A DNA stretch of 64,000 nt from Rhodovarius crocodyli. Lineage in GTDB: Bacteria; Pseudomonadota; Alphaproteobacteria; Acetobacterales; Acetobacteraceae. Numbering within the stretch: position 1 is the stretch's first letter; the number at the start of each line of letters is the position of its first letter. Shown piece by piece: positions 8,697-16,506 of the stretch. The position numbers and the translations under genes are program-made. Below the pieces are notes generated by a model. It was given only the letters and a program-made list of their open reading frames with translations, had not been told where the DNA came from and searched no databases. The stretch lies in the NCBI RefSeq assembly GCF_004005855.1, contig NZ_SACL01000006.1, positions 124,001 through 188,000 on the forward strand, given 5' to 3'.

Positions 8697-9922
8697 GTCG
8701 CCTCCAGCGCGGCCAGCTTCATGCTGAGCGCGATGCCCTCGGCGGCCTGGCGCACTTCCTCCAGCGGGGGAAAGCTGGGGGCCAGGCGCAGCACGCTGTC
8801 ATGCGGGTCCCGGCCATGCGGCCAGGTGGCGCCGGCGGGGGTCAGCGCGATCCCGGCCTCCCGCGCCAGCTCCACCACCCGGGCGGCGGAGCCCTTCAGC
8901 ATCTCGACCGTGATGAAATAGCCGCCGGCCGGCGCCGCCCAGCGCGCGATGCCCTGGCCGCCCAGATGGCGCTCCAGCGTGGCCAGCATGGCGTCGAACT
9001 TGGGCGCCAGCAGGCGGCGATGCGCGTCCATATGGGCGGCCAGCCCCTCCGGGCTGCGCAGGAAGCGCAGGTGGCGCAGCTGGTTCAGCTTGTCCGGCCC
9101 CACGGTGCGCTTGGCGGCACGCGCCAGATACCAGCGGATATTGGCCTCGGAGCCCGCGAACAGCGCGATGCCCGCTCCCGCCAGGGTGATCTTGGAGGTG
9201 GAGGCGAAGACGAAGGCACGGTCCGCGTGCCCGGCCTCGGCGCAGAGGGTGAGGATGTCCGGGATCTCGGTGCGGTTGCCGGTCAGGTGGTGCACGCCAT
9301 AGGCGTTGTCCCAGAACAGGCGGAAGTCCGGGGCGCCGGCAGGCATGGCCGCCAGACGCGCGATCACGGCATCGGAGTAGGTCTCGCCGGTCGGGTTCGA
9401 GTATTTCGGCACGCACCACATGCCCTTCACGCTGGGGTCGAGGGCCAGGGCCTCCACCGCGTCCATATCCGGGCCATCGCCCTTCAGCGGCACGGGCAGC
9501 ATGCGGATGCCGAATTCCTCGCAAAGCGCGAAGTGGCGGTCATAGCCGGGGACGGGGCAGATGAAGGCGGGCGCCTCCGTGCGCGACCAGGGCTCGCCGC
9601 CCGCCACACCCTTCAGCAGCGCCCAGACGATGCAGTCATGCATGATGGCCAGGCTGGAGTTCTCGGCGATCGCGATCTGCGCGGGCGGCGCCATCATCAT
9701 GGGCGCGAACAGGCGCCGCACCTCGGCCACGCCCTGGATGCCGCCATAGTTGCGGGCGTCCTCGCCGGCCTCGGTCTCGGTGTCGCCATTGCCGGGCATG
9801 GTCAGCATGGCATTCGCCAGATCGAGCTGCGCGGCGGAGGGCTTGCCCCGCGTCATGTCGAGGCGAAGGCCCAGAGAGCGGAAGTGATCGTGCGCCGCAC
9901 GGGCTTGGGCGAGGTCAGACAT
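8693..9922 (-). CDS. PLP-dependent aminotransferase (aspartate aminotransferase subgroup Ic type)
   Basis: A 409-residue fold-type I aminotransferase. The early motif LDMTRGKPSAAQLDL is diagnostic for the aspartate-aminotransferase branch known from Corynebacterium AspT (Pfam Aminotran_MocR). The PLP lysine is in FASTSKITLAGAG, and NPTGETYSD and DNAYGVHHL give the other cofactor contacts. It probably interconverts aspartate and 2-oxoglutarate with oxaloacetate and glutamate. It is first in the operon aminotransferase-GST-PhzF-pentapeptide and divergent from a MocR regulator, whose tandem operator lies in the 87-bp shared intergenic region; regulation of this operon by MocR is therefore likely. 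Confidence 0.86.
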   Translation of the reverse strand: MSDLAQARAAHDHFRSLGLRLDMTRGKPSAAQLDLANAMLTMPGNGDTETEAGEDARNYGGIQGVAEVRRLFAPMMMAPPAQIAIAENSSLAIMHDCIVWALLKGVAGGEPWSRTEAPAFICPVPGYDRHFALCEEFGIRMLPVPLKGDGPDMDAVEALALDPSVKGMWCVPKYSNPTGETYSDAVIARLAAMPAGAPDFRLFWDNAYGVHHLTGNRTEIPDILTLCAEAGHADRAFVFASTSKITLAGAGIALFAGSEANIRWYLARAAKRTVGPDKLNQLRHLRFLRSPEGLAAHMDAHRRLLAPKFDAMLATLERHLGGQGIARWAAPAGGYFITVEMLKGSAARVVELAREAGIALTPAGATWPHGRDPHDSVLRLAPSFPPLEEVRQAAEGIALSMKLAALEAT

Positions 9923-9968
9923 CGGAGGCTCCGGTCGAATTCAGGCGACTGGGCGAAAATTGTCGGGC

Positions 9969-10009
9969 ATATTGCCTCAGATCAATGACGATATTGTACT
10001 GAGATCAAT
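9969..10009. promoter_or_regulatory. Tandem operator at the MocR gene start
   Basis: Two near-identical direct repeats, ATATTG-N4-CAGATCAAT (9969-9986) and ATATTG-N4-TGAGATCAAT with one base more spacing (9991-10009), lie between the divergent aminotransferase and mocR genes. The TNAGATCAAT halves are 23 bp apart. Copy 2 is also an inverted repeat (ATATTG/CAATAT). MocR/GabR/PdxR-type regulators are known to bind direct repeats, so this is probably the autoregulatory and target operator. It runs right up to the mocR ATG at 10010, so the mRNA would be leaderless or nearly so. Binding is inferred. Confidence 0.6.
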
Positions 10010-11353
10010 ATGAGCGATTTTCGCCAGATTGCGGACGCCCTGGCCGCCGAGATCGAGGACGGCCGCATGCCCCCCGGCACGCGGTTGGATCCGGTGCGGC
10101 GCTTCGCCTATGCGCGGGGCATCGCGGTCTCGACCGCCAACCGCGTCTATGCGGAGCTGGGCCGGCGGGGCCTGGTGGCGGGCGAGATCGGGCGCGGCAC
10201 CTATGTGCGCTCCCGCCTGCTGGGCACGCCGCTCGCGGAGCCCGGCCGCCCCGGCCTGATCGATTTCGAGTTCAACTTCCCCACCCTGCCCGGCCAGTCC
10301 GCCCTGCTGGCCGAGGGCATCCGCGCCGTGCTGGCAGCGGAGCGGCTGGAGGACACGATGCGCCCGGTGGGTGCCCAGGGCCATGCGGCCGCGCGCGCGG
10401 CCAGCGCCCGGCATCTGGCCCGCCCCGGCTGGGCGCCCGATCCTGGGCATTTCCTGTTCACCGGCGGCGGGCGGCAGGCGATCGGCGCCGCGCTGGCCTC
10501 GGTTGCCGCCGCCGGCGAGCGCATCGGCATCGAGGCCATGACCTATCCGGCCGTGAAGGCCATGGCCGGAAGGCTGGGGCAGATCACCGTGCCGCTCGCG
10601 ATGGATGATGAGGGTGTCACGCCCGACGCCGTGGAGGCCGCCTGCCGCCTCGGCCCGCTGAAGGCGCTGTACCTGCAGCCCGCGCTGCACAACCCGGGCG
10701 GTTCCACCATGGGCCTCGCCCGGCGGCAGGCGCTGGTCGCCCTGGCCCGGCGGGAGAAGCTGGTACTGATCGAGGACACCGTCTTCGGCTTCCTGGACCA
10801 GAGCGGCCTGCCGCCGCTGTCGGCGCTGCTGCCCGAACAGGCGATCCTGGTGGACGGCCTGTCCAAGCGCGCCTCACCGGGGCTCAGCGGCGGCATGCTG
10901 GTCATCCCTTCGGACATGTTGCGGCGGCGCGCCACGACGGCCATCCGCGCCGGGGCATGGCATGCGGCGCCCCTGGGCCTGGCCGCCGCCACGCATTGGA
11001 TGGACAGCGGGCTGCTGGCGGATCTGGAGGCCCGCAAACGCGCCGACGCCCTGGCCCGGCAGGCCGTGCTGCGCCAGGCGCTGGCCGGCCAATCCCTGCT
11101 GGGGGACGCCCGCGCCTATCACCTGTGGCTGGAACTGCCCGAGCCCTGGCGTGCCGACTTCTTCGCCGCGGCCGCCATGCGCCAGGGGGTGGCCGTCACG
11201 CCCTCCGGCGCCTTCGCGGCCGCGCCGGGCCACGCGCCGAACGGGGTACGCATCGCCTTTTCCTCGCCGGGGCCGGACAGCGTGCGGCGCGGGGCCGCCA
11301 TCCTGGCCGGGCTGCTGGCCGAGGGCCCGGAAGGGCTGGCCTTGTCCGAGTAG
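10010..11353 (+). CDS. MocR-family transcriptional regulator (GntR HTH + aminotransferase domain)
   Basis: A 447-residue MocR/GabR-type fusion. Residues about 1-70 are a GntR winged helix (QIADALAAEIEDGRMPPGTR then a helix-turn-helix), and residues about 90-445 are a fold-type I aminotransferase domain that binds PLP or an aldimine as effector; the PLP lysine is in DGLSKRASPG. The ATG at 10010 is the natural start because the GntR domain begins within five residues, yet it has no ribosome site and directly touches the operator repeat. It is divergent from an aspartate-type aminotransferase operon, its likely target. hemW follows after 19 bp on the same strand and may be co-transcribed. Confidence 0.88.
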   Translation: MSDFRQIADALAAEIEDGRMPPGTRLDPVRRFAYARGIAVSTANRVYAELGRRGLVAGEIGRGTYVRSRLLGTPLAEPGRPGLIDFEFNFPTLPGQSALLAEGIRAVLAAERLEDTMRPVGAQGHAAARAASARHLARPGWAPDPGHFLFTGGGRQAIGAALASVAAAGERIGIEAMTYPAVKAMAGRLGQITVPLAMDDEGVTPDAVEAACRLGPLKALYLQPALHNPGGSTMGLARRQALVALARREKLVLIEDTVFGFLDQSGLPPLSALLPEQAILVDGLSKRASPGLSGGMLVIPSDMLRRRATTAIRAGAWHAAPLGLAAATHWMDSGLLADLEARKRADALARQAVLRQALAGQSLLGDARAYHLWLELPEPWRADFFAAAAMRQGVAVTPSGAFAAAPGHAPNGVRIAFSSPGPDSVRRGAAILAGLLAEGPEGLALSE

Positions 11354-11372
11354 CGGTGACATACGCCCGGCC

Positions 11373-12524
11373 ATGGAACCCGTGGCCCTCTACCTGCACT
11401 GGCCCTTCTGCCTGGCCAAATGCCCGTACTGCGACTTCAATTCCCATGTCCGCGCCGAAGGGCCCGACCACGCCCGCTTCACCGCCGCCCTGCGCACGGA
11501 ACTGGCGCATGAGGCCGCGCGTGTGGGGCGCCGCCCATTGGCCAGCATCTTCTTCGGCGGCGGCACCCCCAGCCTGATGCGCCCCGAGGATGTCGCGGCC
11601 CTGATCGCCGACGCGACCAGCCTGTTCGACGCGACGCCCGATATCGAGATCACCCTGGAGGCCAACCCCACCAGCGTGGAGCGCGAGAAGCTGCGCGGCT
11701 TCCGGGATGCGGGCGTGAACCGCCTGTCGCTCGGCGTGCAGGCGCTGGACGGCAAGGCGCTGGGCTTTCTCGGCCGCCAGCATGACGCCGGGGAGGCCAT
11801 CGCCGCGCTTGAGGTCGCCCGCGCCCTGTTCCCGCGCCTGTCCTTCGACATGATCTACTCCCGCCCCGGCCAGTCCGAGGCCGAATGGCGCGCCGAACTG
11901 CGCCGCGCGCTGGAACTGGCCGCAGACCATCTCTCGCTGTACCAGCTGACCATCGAGCCCGGCACGCGCTTCGCGACCGAGCACGCCCGCGGCGCCTTCG
12001 CCCTGCCGGAAAACGACGAGGCCGCCCGCCTCTACCACGCCACCGCCGAGGAAGCCGCGCGCTTCGGCCTCGCCTCCTATGAGGTGTCGAACTACGCCAA
12101 GCCGGGTGCCGAAAGCCGGCACAACCTCGCCTACTGGCGCTATGGCGACTACCTGGGCATCGGCGCCGGCGCCCATCAGCGCCTGCTGACCGGGGCCGGC
12201 ATGCTGGCCACCCGCCGCCACCGCGCGCCCGAGGAATGGGCAAGCCGCGTGGAGACCACCGGCCATGGCGGCGTGGAGGAAACCACCCTGACCCCGCAGG
12301 AACGCGGCCGAGAGGCGATGCTGATGGGCTTGCGCCTGCGCGAAGGCGTGCTGCCCGCCCGGGTCGAAGCCCGCGCCGGCCTGCCCTGGGCCGCCATCAT
12401 CGACCCGGTGATGCTGGAGGCGCTGCTGGAGGAAGACTACCTGCACTGGCAGGACGGGCACCTGGCCGCGACGGCGGAAGGGCTGCTGCGGCTGGATGCG
12501 TTGTTGCCGGTTTTGCTGCGGTGA
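11373..12524 (+). CDS. hemW: HemW-type radical SAM protein (HemN-like)
   Basis: A 383-residue radical SAM protein. The cluster motif is in HWPFCLAKCPYCDFN (CxxxCxxC), followed by FFGGGTPSL, LEANPTS, RLSLGVQ and the HNLAYWRYGDYLGIGAGAH block typical of HemW. HemW acts in haem handling (a haem chaperone or transferase) rather than as the true oxygen-independent coproporphyrinogen oxidase HemN, which has a longer N-terminus; the start directly at the cluster motif here favours HemW. ATG at 11373 lies 19 bp behind mocR. In many proteobacteria it sits beside rdgB and rph, but that context is absent here. A repeat B element follows its stop. Confidence 0.88.
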   Translation: MEPVALYLHWPFCLAKCPYCDFNSHVRAEGPDHARFTAALRTELAHEAARVGRRPLASIFFGGGTPSLMRPEDVAALIADATSLFDATPDIEITLEANPTSVEREKLRGFRDAGVNRLSLGVQALDGKALGFLGRQHDAGEAIAALEVARALFPRLSFDMIYSRPGQSEAEWRAELRRALELAADHLSLYQLTIEPGTRFATEHARGAFALPENDEAARLYHATAEEAARFGLASYEVSNYAKPGAESRHNLAYWRYGDYLGIGAGAHQRLLTGAGMLATRRHRAPEEWASRVETTGHGGVEETTLTPQERGREAMLMGLRLREGVLPARVEARAGLPWAAIIDPVMLEALLEEDYLHWQDGHLAATAEGLLRLDALLPVLLR

Positions 12525-12573
12525 GCGCCGGGGCCTTGCCCCGGACCCCACCAAGGGGCGCTGCCCCTTGGAT

Positions 12574-12721
12574 CCCCGCCAGGAGATAATATCTCCTGGA
12601 CCTGATATTAGTTTGACGCCTCACCAGAGCAGGCCAGGCGTTATTTCTATTAAAAATCAAAATCTTGTCAGGATCTAGCGCCAACTCCCCGGGGTCCAGG
12701 GCCGCTACGGTCCTGGCGGGG
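12574..12721. repeat. Intergenic repeat family B, copy 1
   Basis: A 148-bp element between the convergent hemW and alcohol dehydrogenase genes. It is bounded by the inverted ends CCCCGCCAGGA and TCCTGGCGGGG. The left end continues into a hairpin (CCAGGAGATAATATCTCCTGG, 21 nt as a near-palindrome at 12579-12599 region) and the right end into CCAGG-N11-CCTGG. The centre is AT-rich. GGGGC-N-GCCCC hairpins flank it: CCGGGG/CCCCGG at 12528-12544, AAGGGG/CCCCTT around 12553-12569, and more to about 12765. Other copies are at 27026, 53356 and 57289. It may be a terminator, a MITE-like element, or both. Confidence 0.82.
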
Positions 12722-12771
12722 TGCAGGGGCAGCGCCCCTGCGCGGGGTCCAGGGGCAAGGCCCCTGGCCGT

Positions 12772-13830
12772 CTACCCTGCCACCAACACCAGCCTGCCCG
12801 TCACCTTCCCGTCCTTCAGCCGGTTCAGTGCCGCATCGGCCTGGTTCTGGGGCACGCCCGTGACCGGAATGGCCGGGATCTTGCCGCCCTGGGCCAGCTT
12901 CACCACGTCCTTCAGCTCTCCCAGGCTGCCGACATAGCTGCCCTGGATGGTCACGGCCTTGATGGGGATCAGCGGCAGGGGCACGCTCATCTCGCCGCCG
13001 AACAGGCCCACCTGCACCAGCTTGCCGCCCTTGCGCAGCGCGTCGAAGGCAAAGCGCGCGGTCTGGGTGCCGTTCACCAGGTCGATCACGCCCAGCACCG
13101 GGCCGCCCGCCGCCTCGATGATGCGCTGGGTGGTGCCGTCGGAGGAGGACAGCACCGCGTCGCTGGCGCCCTGGTCCCGCGCGGCCTTCAGCTTCTCGTC
13201 CGAGACGTCGACGGCCACGATCTTCCTGTGACCCAGCGCCTTCAGCACCGCGATGGCCTGCAGGCCGAGCCCGCCCGCGCCCACCACCACGATGGCCTCA
13301 TCGGCCGGCAGCGGCATCAGCTTCTGGATGGCCGAATAGACCGTGACGCCGGAGCACGCATAGGTCGCGGCCAGCCCTGCCTCCAGCCCGTCGAAGGGGA
13401 TCAGGTGCTTGTAGTGGGTGGCCAGCACATGGGTGGCATAGCCGCCGTTCTGATAGACGCCGAGCGAGCGGCCGTTGGCGCACATGTTCTCGCGCTCATC
13501 CAGGCACACCGCGCAATGGCCGCAACCGACCCAGGGAAAGACGATGCGGTGGTCGCCGGCCTTCACATGGCCCTCGGCCTCCGGGCCCCATTTCACCACG
13601 CGACCCACGATCTCATGGCCCATCGCCAGCGGCAGCGTCATGCCGCGGTCGGCCATGCGCAGCTCACCCCGGCTGCCGAGATCGTAGACGCCTTCCCAGA
13701 TGTGCAGGTCGCTGTGGCAGACACCCGCATGCGTCACCTCCAGCAGCACCTGGGCGCCGGTGGGTTCGGGTGTCGGCAGCTCGATTTCCTGAAGCGGCTT
13801 GCCATGTTCCGTCACGGCCCATGCACGCAT
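12772..13830 (-). CDS. Zinc-dependent alcohol dehydrogenase (MDR family)
   Basis: A 352-residue medium-chain dehydrogenase. Catalytic zinc ligands are in HAGVCHSDLH and GHE; the structural zinc site is GCGHCAVCLDERENMC with four cysteines in the standard spacing. The Rossmann motif VVVGAGGLGLQAIAVLKALG and a downstream acidic residue (AVDVSDEK) point to NAD+ use. It would oxidise primary or secondary alcohols to aldehydes or ketones. ATG at 13830 has a good ribosome site (GGGAGA); an in-frame start 13 codons earlier lacks one. The stop lies next to repeat B copy 1. No operon partner is present and the substrate is unknown. Confidence 0.88.
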   Translation of the reverse strand: MRAWAVTEHGKPLQEIELPTPEPTGAQVLLEVTHAGVCHSDLHIWEGVYDLGSRGELRMADRGMTLPLAMGHEIVGRVVKWGPEAEGHVKAGDHRIVFPWVGCGHCAVCLDERENMCANGRSLGVYQNGGYATHVLATHYKHLIPFDGLEAGLAATYACSGVTVYSAIQKLMPLPADEAIVVVGAGGLGLQAIAVLKALGHRKIVAVDVSDEKLKAARDQGASDAVLSSSDGTTQRIIEAAGGPVLGVIDLVNGTQTARFAFDALRKGGKLVQVGLFGGEMSVPLPLIPIKAVTIQGSYVGSLGELKDVVKLAQGGKIPAIPVTGVPQNQADAALNRLKDGKVTGRLVLVAG

Positions 13831-13975
13831 GTTGTCTCTCCCTTGATTATTGATGACGCATCGGAACACGGGGCGACGTGACGGTCCAGTACCCGACGCT
13901 TCTCATCCATTCGCGGCATCGACATCTTGCCGTGAACTGCCTTTAAGGGGCTGATTACAGAGGGAAGGATCGGCC

Positions 13976-15286
13976 ATGTCCGGCAGCGAGACGGGACGCA
14001 ACCCGCCAGATGAACAGCCAGTGCCGGGGCCCGTGCCGGGCATGGACGCGGACCGCACGTCGCCTGACGGCTATTCGCCCGACGGCCGCTTCGAACTGCC
14101 GCCGCAATACCAGCAGCCGGAGGAACCGCGCGAGGACAGCGTGACGGTCACCACCAGCCGGTCCTGGTTCCAGCGCCTGGGCTCCGCGATGATCGGGCTG
14201 GTGGTGGGCGTGGCACTGCTGCTGGGTTCCTGTTTCGGCATCTGGTGGAACGAGGCCCGCGCCATCCGCACCGCCAGTTCCCTGGCCGAGGGCGGCGCCG
14301 CCGTGCAGCAGGCTGACCCCGCGCGCGTCGACCCCGCGCTCGAAGGCGGCCTCATCCATGTCACGGGCGCGCTGAACGTGCCCGGCAGCCTGACGGACCC
14401 GGAGTTCCGCGTGACGGCCCCGGGGGCTGCCCAGCTGCGCCGCATCGTGGAGATGTACCAGTGGCGCGAGTTCAGCCAGAGCCAGACCGAGACGCGGGTG
14501 GGCGGCGGGCAGACCACCACCACGACCTACACCTATAACCGCACCTGGTCCGACCGCTCGATCGACAGCGCGCATTTCAACCAGGCCTCGACCCATCGCA
14601 ACCCGGCCACCATGCGCTTCCAGCGCAACACGGAGACGGCGCGGTCGGGCACCATCGGCGCCTATACGGTGGGCCCCGCGGTGCTGGGCGAGTTGGGCGG
14701 GGCGGAGGCCCTGCGCCTGGAACCCGGCACCTTCCCCCTCGCCCCGGGCGCGCGCATCCTGGACAACCAGATCTACTACGGGCTCGACCCCTCCAACCCG
14801 CAGGTGGGCGACACGCGGGTCCGCTTCGAGGTGGTGCGCGCCGGTGAGGCCAGCGTGGTCGGCCGCCAGGCGGGCGGCGCCATCGAGGCCTACAGCGCGC
14901 GCGCCGGCGGGCAGGTGCTGCTGGTGCGGCGCGGCAACGTGCCGGCGGCCGAGATGTTCCGCGCCGCCGAAAGCGCCAGCAACGGCCTGGCCTGGGTGCT
15001 GCGCCTGGTCTTCGCGGTGGTGATGTATTTCGGCTTCGCGCTGATCCTGAACCCGCTGAAGGTCCTGGCGGACGTGGCGCCGCCGCTGGGCGCGCTGATC
15101 GGCTTCGGCACCATGGCCATCGCGGGGCTGCTGACCTTCCTGGTGGCGCCGCTGGCCATCGCCATCGCCTGGTTCGCGGTGCGGCCGGTGCTGGCGGGCA
15201 TCATCCTGGCCGGCGGGCTGGCCCTGGCCTTCGGCCTGTCCCGGCTGATGCGCAAGCGGCGGGCGGCGGCTGTGACGCCTGCATGA
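13976..15286 (+). CDS. TMEM43-family membrane protein
   Basis: A 436-residue protein matching the TMEM43/LUMA family (Pfam TMEM43). A proline-rich, charged cytoplasmic start of about 65 residues is followed by a membrane segment (about 72-92), a large soluble region of about 240 residues rich in TTTTTY-type and acidic stretches, and three or four closely packed membrane segments at the C-terminus (about 338-430). The eukaryotic homologue sits in the nuclear envelope or ER; the bacterial role is unknown. The start follows GAGGGAAGG. Downstream on the same strand are MotA- and MotB-like genes and a lipoprotein, which suggests an envelope complex, though a strong hairpin lies between it and the next gene. 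Confidence 0.82.
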   Translation: MSGSETGRNPPDEQPVPGPVPGMDADRTSPDGYSPDGRFELPPQYQQPEEPREDSVTVTTSRSWFQRLGSAMIGLVVGVALLLGSCFGIWWNEARAIRTASSLAEGGAAVQQADPARVDPALEGGLIHVTGALNVPGSLTDPEFRVTAPGAAQLRRIVEMYQWREFSQSQTETRVGGGQTTTTTYTYNRTWSDRSIDSAHFNQASTHRNPATMRFQRNTETARSGTIGAYTVGPAVLGELGGAEALRLEPGTFPLAPGARILDNQIYYGLDPSNPQVGDTRVRFEVVRAGEASVVGRQAGGAIEAYSARAGGQVLLVRRGNVPAAEMFRAAESASNGLAWVLRLVFAVVMYFGFALILNPLKVLADVAPPLGALIGFGTMAIAGLLTFLVAPLAIAIAWFAVRPVLAGIILAGGLALAFGLSRLMRKRRAAAVTPA

Positions 15287-15297
15287 ATGCCGTGCGC

Positions 15298-15329
15298 CGA
15301 CGGGCCATGGAAGCGCATTTGGCCCGTCG
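15298..15329 (+). terminator. Hairpin between the TMEM43-like and MotA-like genes
   Basis: A perfect 9-bp inverted repeat, CGACGGGCC (15298-15306) and GGCCCGTCG (15321-15329), with a 14-base loop, lies in the 77-bp gap. There is no T-tract after it, so it may attenuate, stabilise the mRNA end or mark a separate transcription unit rather than terminate cleanly. Confidence 0.45.
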
Positions 15330-15363
15330 CGCGACACCGGCATGCGGGTTATAGCAAGGGTCG

Positions 15364-16506
15364 ATGACCCGTCCCTCACGCTACCTCTGGCGCATGCTCA
15401 TCTTCCTGGCCGCGGTGGTCGGCCTTTCCGTGCTGCTGCACGGGGAATTGCTGCATGCCTTCAATGCCAACCCGCTGCTGAACGGCCTGATCCTGGCGGT
15501 GCTGCTGCTGGGGGTGGGCTGGAACATCCGCCAGGTGGTGCAGCTGAACCCCGAGGTGGACTGGCTGGAGGCCTTCCAGGGCTCCCGAAAGGGGGCGCCG
15601 GCCACGCAATCCCCGCGCCTGCTCTCGCCCATGGCCAGCATGTTCGCGGCGCGGCGCAGCGACCGGCTGTCGCTGTCCACCACGGCCATGCGCACGGTGC
15701 TGGACGGCATCTCCTCGCGGCTGGACGAATCGCGTGACCTCTCGCGCTACGCGACGGGGCTGCTGATCTTCCTCGGCCTGCTGGGCACCTTCTGGGGCCT
15801 GCTGCTGACCATCAGCTCGGTCGCCAGCGTGATCGCGGACATGAATGTGGGCGGGGGCGACGTGAACGCCCTGTTCAACCAGCTGAAGGCCGGCCTGGCC
15901 CAGCCGCTGCAGGGCATGAGCACGGCCTTCTCCTCCTCCATGCTGGGCCTGGCGGGCGCGCTCGTCCTGGGCTTCCTCGACCTGACGGCGGGCCAGGCGC
16001 AGAACCGTTTCTATACGGATCTGGAGGAATGGCTCGCGTCGCTGACGCGCCTTTCCTCCGGCGTGCTGGGCAATGATGCCGAGGGCGGGTCCATCCCCGC
16101 CTATGTCCAGGCGCTGCTGGAACAGACCGCCGAAAACCTCGAAGGCCTGCAGACCATCATGAGCCGGGGCGAGGACGGGCGGGCCGCGACCTCCCACGCG
16201 ATCGCCCAGCTGGCGGAACGCATGTCGGTGCTGACCGACCAGATGCGGGCCACCCAGATGCTGCTCGAACGGGTCGCAGAACAGAACGGCATGATGACCC
16301 CGGCCCTGGCCCGGCTGGCCGAGGGCGCGGGCCGGCCCATGATCGATGACGGCGCGCGCGGCCATCTGCGCAACACCGAACTGCTGCTGGCCCGCCTGCT
16401 GGAGGACACGGCCCAGGGCCGCGCCCACGCCACGGCGGAACTGCGCAACGAGATCCGCATGCTGACCCGCACCATCGCCGCCCTCAGCGAGGACGGGCGC
16501 GCCTGA
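15364..16506 (+). CDS. MotA/TolQ/ExbB-like proton channel protein
   Basis: A 380-residue membrane protein of the MotA/ExbB type. Predicted membrane segments lie at about residues 10-27, 37-53, 128-153 and 190-212; the third carries the family signature GLLGTFWGLLLTISS, and the fourth is preceded by PLQGMSTAFSSSMLG, as in stator channels. The C-terminal 160 residues are a cytoplasmic helical tail. It should form an inner-membrane pentamer around two copies of the downstream partner and conduct protons. The stop overlaps the next start (TGATG), so the pair is tightly coupled. It is not a flagellar MotA by context: no flagellar gene is nearby. Function unknown beyond the stator-like architecture. 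Confidence 0.8.
   Translation: MTRPSRYLWRMLIFLAAVVGLSVLLHGELLHAFNANPLLNGLILAVLLLGVGWNIRQVVQLNPEVDWLEAFQGSRKGAPATQSPRLLSPMASMFAARRSDRLSLSTTAMRTVLDGISSRLDESRDLSRYATGLLIFLGLLGTFWGLLLTISSVASVIADMNVGGGDVNALFNQLKAGLAQPLQGMSTAFSSSMLGLAGALVLGFLDLTAGQAQNRFYTDLEEWLASLTRLSSGVLGNDAEGGSIPAYVQALLEQTAENLEGLQTIMSRGEDGRAATSHAIAQLAERMSVLTDQMRATQMLLERVAEQNGMMTPALARLAEGAGRPMIDDGARGHLRNTELLLARLLEDTAQGRAHATAELRNEIRMLTRTIAALSEDGRA

Noticed and set aside
13955-15379. Leftward frame opposite the TMEM43-like gene
   Set aside because: No domain and biased composition; the rightward protein has membrane segments and a family match.
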